This document shows positions 1 through 7,390 of a DNA stretch of 11,174 nucleotides, piece after piece. Origin of the DNA: Larix sibirica (lineage: Eukaryota > Streptophyta > Pinopsida > Pinales > Pinaceae); the NCBI GenBank assembly GCA_004151065.3, contig NWUY0303951098.1:1-11174 (forward strand). The letters are read 5' to 3'. The notes beneath the pieces are model-generated. The model searched no databases and was not told the DNA's origin. It was given only the letters and a program-made list of their open reading frames with translations. The position numbers and the translations under genes were made by a program. The number at the start of each line of letters is the position of its first letter. Within the stretch, counting starts at the first letter, position 1.

Positions 1-228
1 ATATTCACCAACCACAAGTTAAGTGGCTATGCTAATTATATAAATCAAGAACCACTACCCCATTTGTTAGATTAAGCTCCACTTTAACTAAATGCCAAAC
101 GAATTAACCATTCAACCATCTGATGAACTATTGATCATTACACGTAATGTAATTGCTGGAATCGTGCCCATAAATCAAATATGCAATACCATATCCCCAC
201 AATGGAGGTTTCGACTCCTTTCATAAAG

Positions 229-410
229 AGGATCGCCCTCATGCAGCATTAATAAACACAAGCAGTTAACTATTAAGTCATACATCAACTAGAGATCGCT
301 CCTCTTGCACCATTGCTAACGCAAGCAGTCAATATTAAATCTGGAGATCGCTCCTCTTGCACCATTGCTAACGCAATCATTCAATATTAAATCTGGAGAT
401 CGCTCAATTC
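229..410. repeat. 52-bp tandem repeat, about 3.3 copies
   Basis: The phrase CTGGAGATCGCTC begins at 341 and 393, and its variant CTAGAGATCGCTC begins at 289, giving an exact 52-bp period. Units 289-340 and 341-392 are nearly identical, sharing CTCCTCTTGCACCATTGCTA and CAATATTAAAT. A diverged, slightly longer unit lies upstream from about 229 (GATCGCCCTCATGCAGCATT, then CAAGCAGTTAACTATTAA). The unit at 393 is truncated after about 13 bp. The units do not code for protein. Confidence 0.85.
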
Positions 411-433
411 ATTTCAATTCAATGCTCAGATGT

Positions 434-498
434 CCCATTGTAATTATAATGTTTTTATGATAACTCCGTATGCTAGGCTGCAAATGAATTACAATGGG
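434..498. repeat. 12-bp perfect inverted repeat (hairpin, 41-nt loop)
   Basis: CCCATTGTAATT at 434-445 is matched exactly by its reverse complement AATTACAATGGG at 487-498. The loop is AT-rich. No TA or TAA duplication clearly flanks the arms, so a transposon origin is not shown. Confidence 0.7.
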
Positions 499-844
499 CC
501 ATTTAATCCACCAATAGGATTCCTTATGTTCTAGTTAAGGATCTGTTCTAGTTAACCCACACATATAATGTTTTTAACGAACTTTTCCAGTTAATGTTTT
601 GCAGAATTTTTATGACTATACTCCAAGATGGATATATTCCGTTTTCCAACGATTCTGTTAGCAAATTTATGTAATATACAGACCAAAATTAATTCATTGA
701 CTTTGCCCAACGATAAATGAATTGCTCCATTAACCATTAGATTAGATTAGCAGAATATCTACCCATACAATAAATAAAATGAAATGACTAATAAAATTTA
801 GTTTCGAGCAACCCTTAAGTATATAATTCAATTGTTAAAATCGA

Positions 845-864
845 TGCATATGCAAACCGCGGTT
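845..864. repeat. two abutting 10-bp palindromes
   Basis: TGCATATGCA (845-854) and AACCGCGGTT (855-864) are both perfect palindromes and touch without a gap. The second includes two CpG dinucleotides, unusual in this CpG-poor surrounding. No function is implied. Confidence 0.6.
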
Positions 865-921
865 AGATGTGCTGTAGCATTTCCATTTGAGGACCTTTTA
901 AGTATAAATATCCGGACAATA

Positions 922-1071
922 AATAAAACGCCTTATTAACCATTACACGATGTCCTCTGGAATGGTTTAGCCCGTATATTCCATTTCTTTAGTATTACTT
1001 ATTGCCATTCGGAGTTATGTAATAAAACGCCCTTATTAACCATTACACGATGTCCTCTAAAAGGGTTTAGC
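922..1071. repeat. direct repeat of about 50 bp at 100-bp spacing
   Basis: The block AATAAAACG(C)CCTTATTAAC followed by CATTACACGATGTCCTCT and, after a short variable stretch, GGTTTAGC occurs at 922-971 and again at 1021-1071. The two copies differ by one inserted C and a few substitutions just before GGTTTAGC. The 50 bp between them are not obviously repeated. This is either a partial tandem duplication or two surviving pieces of a longer satellite-like unit. Confidence 0.8.
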
Positions 1072-1436
1072 TCTATTTTGTATTATGAAGTTGTAATATG
1101 GAAATATCACCCAAGAATATGCGCTCCCTAATGAGTATCAATAATTTATATACCTAACACAGCACAATGCTAATGTTGGTTTCATTCTTTTGCATGTCCA
1201 CATGAATACACTAGTGAATCTACTATCGTGATTGAGCCCTAGGTCCTAGCATTGAACCTTGCTCTATGTGGCTAAACTACTCAGTTAACATGTAAATATG
1301 CACAAGAAAGATCTAAACCATAAGTAGCATATTTTTTTTATTTTTTTAACTAGACGATTGATTCATGATCCAGATAAGCAGCATATTCACAAATAGCAGA
1401 TCTATACATCTATACTCCATATTTTCAAGTAAATCA

Positions 1437-1771
1437 CACTACGACAATTAATAATCGAAAATCATTAACTGTAAAATACTTGTCAAATCTCACAGTTGCC
1501 GAAGGTTGAAGTAGCTGCCGAAGATCCGCCGCAAATTCCGTCGTTGATTTGCCAATCACTATAGGTCCACCAGTTTCCACCCTACCGTACCCAATGAGTA
1601 ATCTTCTTCCCTTGGGACCCCCAAGCCGCAACAAGGTTGAAGAATCAAATGCTAGCAAGAACTTCGGTACGCAGGCTACTATTGGGAGGCTCCCAACCTC
1701 CCTCGTACCAAAGTGAACCACACCCTCTAATAGTCACCTCAAAGTGTGACCTCAGTCGTCCAACACTAGTG
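1437..1771. mobile_element. candidate miniature CACTA-type transposon, non-autonomous
   Basis: The segment starts CACTACGACAATTA at 1437 and ends ACACTAGTG at 1771, so the outermost five bases are the CACTA/TAGTG pair typical of plant CACTA (CMC) elements. It is flanked by TCA on both sides (1434-1436 and 1772-1774), matching the 3-bp target duplication of that superfamily. Inside are short repeated motifs like CACTA subterminal repeats: TGCCGAAG at about 1497 and 1515, an inverted near copy CTTCGGTA near 1671, and CCGCCGCAAATTCCGTCG near 1528. The region is richer in GC than its surroundings. Beyond CACTA the terminal inverted repeats match poorly. There is no transposase. A 95-codon minus-strand open frame (1434-1721) resembles nothing I know and is probably fortuitous. 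A perfect arm pair TTGGGAG/CTCCCAA lies near 1682-1697. Confidence 0.4.
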
Positions 1772-2250
1772 TCAAAGATAAGAGTCTTATGCCCTCTCCA
1801 TCTCTTTATAAATTTTCAAAAACCCTTCATGCATCCATGCACTCATTTTCAAATTATTTTAAATTCTTATTCACCCACCCAATCTAAGTTCTGTCAGCTT
1901 CTCTAATTGTTTCCTTCTTTAAGGATTTCTTTTATCTTTTTAATTTTACAATTTGTTATTTTTGTTCATTTTCATTTTTCACAAATTCCTAATTGTCGTT
2001 TAATTAATTTGAGATGAAAATTAACTAAACTTTATTTCTAACTCTTTTAGAAATATTTTATTGCCCCCATTGATAATTTTAATTTTTAATGGTTGCTTTT
2101 CTCTTGTGGCGTGGATATGAAGGGTTCCATGCTCCATGCATGCCATTCATACTCCCCCTTTGGTAGGGACTTGGTATGACAACTGAGACATTGTTAACTT
2201 AGTTCGATCGATCCTATTGAAGGACTAGTGGTTCCTGAGGAACAAGATCA
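1772..2250. other. AT-rich intergenic stretch, no gene seen
   Basis: No convincing reading frame is present. On the plus strand there is a TATA-like TATAAAT at 1807-1813, followed by CATGCA motifs near 1829-1840, and a perfect CATGCATG (an RY-type motif, known from seed-gene promoters) at 2135-2142. No gene follows that these could serve, so they are recorded only as sequence matches. Long T-rich and A-rich runs fill 1900-2090. Confidence 0.55.
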
Positions 2251-2507
2251 TGTAACCTTATTGCACGCCCCCTAGGAAGTGCCTTGTGAGTGACTGAATC
2301 TGTGGCCTACCCTCACGGCAACACACATATGACGGGAAATATCGTCTCTTTCTCTTTCCCAACTCGTCACATGGACAATGTTAGACTTACATCATATCTT
2401 AGTTCAATGTCATTACCTACTGTGGACAGATTGACAATCAAAATCCAGCAACTGCACGCAAACATCGCGCACATGAAGTGTTTTAAGTAAAAATCATAAT
2501 ATAAACA

Positions 2508-2513
2508 TATATA
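2508..2513 (-). promoter_or_regulatory. possible LTR TATA box
   Basis: The minus strand reads GGTATATATG here. It lies about 640 bp into the proposed LTR and downstream of the repeat array, as expected for an LTR promoter at the U3/R boundary. The call rests on position and sequence only. Confidence 0.35.
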
Positions 2514-2663
2514 CCATATTGAAATCACCTCTCAATGATACCTGACTTAGTCCAGAGTCCATGCGGTATCGACGCCATCTTGCGTCACATGTACCTGTCT
2601 TTCATGTCACACTTGACAACCCATCAGAGTACATGCTAGATATAATCATAAGCAATTATAAAC

Positions 2664-2938
2664 ATTCAATCACCATTGAAATCATTTTACATTTTACATA
2701 TACCTTCGATCACTATCAAAATCATGACATAATCACATAAGCATTTCGATCACTATCGGAATAACAAAATCGCATCAACTTTCGATCACTATCGAAATCA
2801 TAACATAATCACATAAGCATTTTGATCACTATCGAAATCATAACAAAATCACATAAAATTTCGTTCACTACTGAAATTACATCAAAGTCACATAAACATT
2901 CAATCGCTACTGAAATCATAACAAAATCACATAGACTG
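2664..2938 (-). repeat. seven-copy ~40-bp tandem repeat with a hairpin core, in LTR U3
   Basis: Units start near 2664, 2705, 2745, 2781, 2821, 2860 and 2899, with spacings of 36 to 41 bp. On the plus strand the consensus is TTCGATCACTATCGAAATCA followed by TAACATAATCACATAAGCA. The first 16 bases form an inverted repeat, TTCGAT-CACT-ATCGAA, with a 4-base loop. The core is perfect in the 2781 unit. In the 2664 unit both arms have changed together, to TTCAAT and ATTGAA. The 2821 unit has a change that would leave a G-T wobble. The other units carry one or two mismatches. Tandem repeats in U3 often act as enhancers in LTR elements; that role is inference here. Short open frames across the array are by-products of the repeat. 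Confidence 0.85.
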
Positions 2939-3146
2939 ATCATCATCAACACAATAACTAGTTTCCAAGCAATCAAATACCAGTTCCACACATGGCCAGG
3001 TCATCCGAAATTGAATTCCCTCAAATACTAAGATGACATATATCTAGGTTTGAATCCACACATAACTAGTTCCTTTGCAACTGAAAGTTCTCAAATAATA
3101 ATGTCATAATCGGTGTCAAAAGTCAATCACAAAATGGGGCACTACA

Positions 3147-3165
3147 ATTTCAGCTTCCCCTTTAA
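3147..3165 (-). other. polypurine tract of the minus-strand LTR element
   Basis: On the minus strand the sequence TTAAAGGGGAAGCTGAAAT sits immediately before the LTR start TGTAGTGCCCC. Such a purine-rich tract primes plus-strand DNA synthesis in LTR retroelements and marks the 3' LTR boundary. It is interrupted by CT and a T but keeps the AAAGGGGAAG core. Confidence 0.75.
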
Positions 3166-3168
3166 CAC

Positions 3169-5514
3169 CTAATTGTCTTTATTCTTTCTTCCTATTATGG
3201 ATTGTATAGGTTTGGATTCAGCTGTATTGTGTCTCAAAGCTACTATCTTCTCCTTCAAACTGTTGACTTGGTTTCCCTAGCATCATTTACAATCCTCTGA
3301 TTCTTAAGTTGCTTCTTTATTTTCTTCACTAGACCCTATAATTTATTCACACTTGCAGTAGACTTCATAATGATCTCTGAAGACTACCTCACCAGTTTTC
3401 TTATGCAAATTTATTTTATCCACTGCAAGAAGCTCATCCAGGTTCTATTTGAAATATGTATCACTAAAATCCTCAGCTACTACCATTGTGTATTATTCAG
3501 GTTGTAGAATAGCTAGGTTCACGTTTCTAGCATCATAATTAACAACAAACACCACTCTAGGTTGTTCCTTGTCTATTTTCCACTCCATGCCATACATATA
3601 TTTCTTCTCTTCTTCCATCTTTTCTTTCAATTTTTGTATCTAGATAAACATATCTCTCTAAGGTGTGTCAGGTTGAGATGTAGAAGGGATTGCTTCCTTG
3701 TCATCAGACTTAGGAACTATTGCTGAGGCAAATTGCTCCAAGAAAATAATTTCTTTAAGCATCTCCTCTTTCATGATTGGCTCTTGCGATTCTTCTTCAT
3801 CAAGGACCTTTTCCTCTACAAGGTATTCTTCTTATATAACTCCTTACTCTATTCTTACTCTCTTGCTTGGTGGGGATTGAGGTAGGGGATCATCCACCTC
3901 CATATCAGTCACTTCCTTAGGGTTCTTTCTCTTGGATCCCTTTTCTTCCTTTTGAGGAGTGGCAATGACACAAGATATAATGCTTTTATCATTTGGAGGT
4001 TCAATAATGACTAAGGGATATTTTGATTTTTCCCCCTTCATCTCCTTTGCTTTGTGGAATCTACATGACCACTAGTTTCAGTTCATGGGCTTGATGTTGA
4101 GTCTGACCCTGTGTAATTGCAAGCACTTGGGCCTAGGATTCTATGTTGGCTAGCCTTTCTACCTTTGAAATCACATGATGTACATAGGGAGATAGTCCTA
4201 CTTCCAACCTTTCTTTTGAAATGACTTGATATGGGTCATAATGCCACTTCTCATATTCCTCAATCAGATCAAAACCTTTTAGCATATGGTCCATGATATA
4301 CTGAGTTGTTATGTGTATTATGGTGAATGGCCCAACTTCATGAGGAAGTTTGAAGGTCACTCTTCTGTTGGATGCTACAAAGTGATTGTTATCAAAGCTA
4401 AGTCTTTGTTGAACATATTCCATGGAGAATATCCTTTGATTTAGATACACAAGAAACTTATAGATATTCCCCTCATATCCATATACTCCGATGATTTTGT
4501 GCTTTTCAAACAAGTACCAATCCTCCACTAGAGTCTTAGGACTGGGATGTAGAATCCTTTGATGTTATGGAAACATTTGAGGAGAAGCATCCCCATGAAA
4601 AATAAAATGAGTTGCATACATATATTGGTCTACAAATTGCATGGACCCCTCAATTTTATCCTTTTCCCTTACAAATGGAGTCCACTCAGTTATAGGGATA
4701 GCGTTTCCTAGGTCATGTTCCTTCTTTAATTCAATATTTTGAAAATTCCCCACTTGATAGTATAACATGAGATAAACTAGATAGGAATATTGGTACCTAA
4801 ATTACCTAGTAATGATAAAGTTTGTTAGCTAGGTATGTATCTCTTCAACTAGATATCATGCATAATTGAAAATAGTTGGAGAACTCTCCCCCCACCCCCC
4901 AAGCAAAAAAAAGGATGACATGAAAACTAACAGGGAAATATCTATGGTAGCATCATTATCATACACCAGTAATAGGAACAACTGATATGCAATGCCTCCT
5001 TGGAAGCATCAAGTAGTAGGTATATTCTGTAGGGGCGGGATGATTTGGGAGCATGGAGGGACTTCAGTCATATACCTTCTCAACACCACTTCCTATTGAT
5101 TTTGGTTTAGGTTGTCAAAAATGGACTCTATGATGTCATCATGTAGGTTTTGGGATTCTAGCGAGAGGGGTAGGATAATGATTTTAACCATGGCCTCATA
5201 AATTACTTCAAAGAATGTTCAAGAGTGGTCATGTGAGACAAAAAATCTATGTTCATGGACATAGTTACTACTGCAGAGGGTGAGGAACTTGGGAAAATGA
5301 TAGGTCTGAGGGACAATGGAATTGACCAAGCCACATTCCCAAGTGGGAATTCAAACCTTTAAGTTGTGGAATCTCCCTGCAGTAGGTTGTTTGATTTTTT
5401 ATGGAGTGTTCTTGAATGAATCGGTCTCGAAAAATTTAGCATCACTATTAGATATTGATCTGAACTGGGTTGACGAGGTTTACTCGGGGCCTTAGATTTT
5501 ATCGTAGGAGCCAT
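3169..5514 (-). pseudogene. decayed 782-codon retroelement ORF, unknown family
   Basis: On the minus strand an ATG at 5514 opens a protein starting MAPTIKSKAPSKPRQPSS. One frame can be followed almost to the polypurine tract, with frameshifts near 5445 and near 4030 (beside a G-run) and about twenty in-frame stops. The natural stop is probably TAG at 3171-3169, four bases before the tract. The longest open pieces are 4528-4133 (131 codons), 4768-4565 and 4041-3844. The middle part (about 4770-4140) is rich in aromatic residues and reads like a folded domain. The C-terminal part (4040-3170) is charged, with basic clusters GSKRKNPK and PPSKRVRIE that resemble nuclear-localisation signals, followed by acidic and helix-prone sequence. 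I see no reverse transcriptase, integrase, protease, zinc knuckle or chromodomain. It occupies either the gag position of a non-autonomous element or an extra 3' gene position. I do not recognise the family. Confidence 0.75.
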
Positions 5515-5830
5515 GGTGTATAACACAATGAATGCTAAGAAGTAGGAACCATGGTATATGGGGCGGGGAATCTTTACTTACTCGGATATTTGTATAGTCC
5601 TAGTCAACATCCAAGTGGATGTAGGAAACTAGGTGTTGGTTGATAGTCACGAGCTCTGGGGTAAGTGCAACAATTTTTGAGATTGAAAATGACTTCACCT
5701 TTCCAATGCAATGTGATTATATGATAATCCTATTAAATTGTTTGACATGTGTCATTTTTTTATTGGTTGTTGGGTACCATGACATCATGGGCTTGGTAAC
5801 AAGAAGTCCACATGTGTCAGGGCCATTAAC
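5515..5830 (-). promoter_or_regulatory. upstream region of the decayed ORF, possible promoter or LTR remnant
   Basis: The minus strand carries two copies of TGACACATGT (ends at 5754 and 5819, 65 bp apart), with a CCAAT-like ACCAATAA between them and a weak TATA-like ATATAATC near 5720. An ATG follows at 5514. This order would suit a promoter reading towards the decayed ORF. It should be the 5' LTR or leader of the minus-strand element, but no similarity to the LTR at 2251-3146 is visible. A stretch CCCCAGAGCTCGTGAC on the minus strand near 5655 vaguely recalls an initiator-methionine tRNA primer site, too weakly to call. Confidence 0.2.
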
Positions 5831-6300
5831 CACTAGGTCCAAACTATCCTTCTTAGGTGTACGAGTTGGTGCTTACATGGAGAAAACTCGCTAGTGGAAA
5901 CCATGGAATTGTATTGCATTTTTTTGGGTCCTCTATAGAGTGGTATTTCCTTCACCACTTTTGGACCCACAGTGAAATTCATGGCACCATGACACCCCTG
6001 GTGGTTTTGTTTTTGCGGGTCAACAACCCAAAAATAATGGGCGTGCATGTTACGAACCCACATTGATCATGGACCATCAATTTGGCCCTTTATCTACCAT
6101 TAGATGATCATTCCCCCACTTGTTAACCCGCTATCATGTTGTAGGACTACATTGGATGTTATCCCTTGCCTATGTTATCACCATTGGCGTTAGATATTCG
6201 TGAACCAATTCTCTAATGAGGTTGCACTTAATGGATGCTCAATAACCTCCTGTCGTTGATATGACCACATTTTCCATGGTTGGATCTCCTCATTTTCATC
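5831..6300. other. unassigned stretch, no supported gene
   Basis: Short open frames of 69 to 76 codons overlap on both strands near 5833-6066, and none resembles a known protein or has gene-like context. The sequence is somewhat less AT-rich than the left end of the window. No terminal repeats or RNA genes are seen. Confidence 0.5.
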
Positions 6301-6305
6301 GACAC

Positions 6306-6582
6306 AGGTTGCTTATGTGTATCATGTGTCCCTCTATTTGGAATATCGATTATATAGGTTAGATGATTAGTGATCTGGTAGGCATTCATATCATTAGTCC
6401 CTTCCTGCAAGATTTGTATGATAGCGGTTGATTATGGTAAAGTGGTTATTTATGGTAACGTTTATGTGGAGCACATTCCTGGTGTTCCTCTATATGGAAG
6501 CTAGAGTATCTAGGTGAGTGGACAAGTGATCTGGTGACAGTGGTGGGCTCTCATATCGTTATCCCATTCCCAAAAACTCTGT
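6306..6582 (+). repeat. diverged tandem duplication of 156 bp (52 codons, same frame)
   Basis: Two copies lie near 6306-6420 and 6456-6582. TCTATTTGG at 6333 matches TCTATATGG at 6489, exactly 156 bp apart. Both continue into AGTGATCTGGT and then TCATATC(A/G)TTA. In the same forward frame they read SIWNIDYIG, stop, MISDLVG and SIWKLEYLGEWTSDLVT, with later similarity around HIISPF and HIVIPF. A protein-level match in register suggests that the region once coded for a protein with internal repeats. The second copy has about 9 extra bases after GATCTGGT. No family is recognised. Confidence 0.5.
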
Positions 6583-6856
6583 GCTTATTGAGTGATCGTG
6601 CAATAATCATGTCAAGGCATTGGCTCTCCCTGAATGTAGTACAAACACAATGAAGTAGACCAACAACAAGTACTGTTGGATCATTATGGATCTATATATT
6701 GCATTGATGGTTGCAAGTACAGTGAAGCCCATGGAATTAATGGTCGAGGAAATTCAACATCAAGGTATCACCTTGCAAACTCACTTGGTCTAGTCTAGTT
6801 CGTGATTCATTCAGTGTATTCATTGGAACCTGAGTGCATGCGTTCACTCTCTGAAG

Positions 6857-7390
6857 ATGCCGCGACTTAGAAAATAGGGAAGGGACATACAAGGTGAATG
6901 GTACTATAGAAAAGGGAGAGATCAGACTAGGGATGATGCTATTCCATCTGAGGTAGGAATGATTGATGAGGATGGAGTTAGGAAATAGGATGTTGCTAGT
7001 ATGGAGACAAAGGGGGATTTAATCTCGCCCGAGAGGGAATCAAATCCTGATGTGGGTATGGATTTAAAGGAGGTCACGTCGAATGATTAATCCCCAATGA
7101 AGGTCGTGTCTCATTCTGTGGACGATAGTGAGGATGCTCCTCTTCTTTGGTGTTGCAGAGTTGTTTGCATTGATGATTCTGCTCCACCTCCTTCGGTGTT
7201 CCCTAAGTATGGTATTGTCAATAGTGTGGATGGAACACTAGCCATGGATGGAAAGGATAGAGACAAAATCCCACTGGGTCCCTCACACAATCCTTCTGGA
7301 AATGATCCTCTCAACGTTCATCCTGATAGGGTTCAGCTGGTGGAAGAGCATCTCAGTATCATGTTTGATGTCTATCGATATGTTCCATAA
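6857..7390 (+). pseudogene. decayed ORF of unknown family, acidic
   Basis: From the ATG at 6857 (MPRLRK) a single frame runs to the stop at 7388-7390, about 178 codons, broken by three internal stops at about 6875, 6986 and 7088. The last uninterrupted piece starts at 7097 and has 97 codons. It is hydrophilic and rich in Asp, Glu, Ser and Pro (VSHSVDDSEDAP, GKDRDKIPLGPSHNPSGNDP). A similar style of sequence (MSKSKDAPVDEDNLVPDR) appears in another frame near 7529-7583, so the gene may have extended past a frameshift to about 7750. Low-complexity acidic tails of this kind occur in several plant retroelement proteins, but nothing specific identifies it. The minus-strand open frame at 7662-7408 overlaps the possible extension and is probably spurious. 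Confidence 0.4.

Larger units (their letters stand above)
1..1430. other. AT-rich non-coding stretch with several short repeats
   Basis: No reading frame of useful length occurs on either strand. The stretch is AT-rich and holds a 52-bp tandem repeat, a 50-bp direct repeat, an inverted repeat and a pair of palindromes, all listed separately. Short phrases recur in degraded form, such as TATAATGTTTTTA near 446 and 565 and TGTTCTAGTTAA near 528 and 544, which suggests old local duplication. I see no tRNA, rRNA or recognisable transposon terminus here. Confidence 0.7.
2251..3146 (-). mobile_element. 3' LTR of a minus-strand LTR retrotransposon
   Basis: Read on the minus strand, the LTR begins TGTAGTGCCCCATTTTGTG at 3146, a typical plant LTR start, directly after a polypurine tract. 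The most plausible end is GGTTACA at 2251, giving TGTA/TACA termini and a length of 896 bp. Within it are a U3-like part with a roughly 40-bp hairpin-cored repeat array (2664-2938) and a minus-strand TATA-like sequence (2508-2513), leaving about 250 bp for R and U5, which is a normal arrangement. The start is well supported; the left end is inferred from the TG..CA rule alone, because no second LTR copy is visible in the window for comparison. Confidence 0.7.

Noticed and set aside
205-222. GGAGGTTTCGACTCC, resembling a tRNA T-arm
   Set aside because: No acceptor stem, A box or anticodon arm is present at the required distance upstream.
1434-1721. 95-codon minus-strand open frame
   Set aside because: It coincides with the candidate CACTA element, its other frames read just as plausibly, and it matches no protein I recognise.
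2290-2490. 66-codon plus-strand frame
   Set aside because: It lies antisense inside the LTR and has no gene-like features.
2533-2545. GGTATCATTGAG on the minus strand, resembling an initiator-methionine tRNA primer site
   Set aside because: The match breaks after GGTATCA and it falls inside the proposed LTR, where a primer site cannot lie. The polypurine tract at 3147-3165 gives a consistent orientation without it.
2664-2938. CRISPR-like array of short palindromic repeats
   Set aside because: The units abut in tandem with similar rather than unique linkers, and the context is a plant LTR with no cas genes.
2809-2991. 60-codon minus-strand frame with repeated LCDFVMIS phrases
   Set aside because: It is the translation of the 40-bp LTR repeat array. 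The period is not a multiple of three in most units and an overlapping plus-strand frame exists for the same reason.
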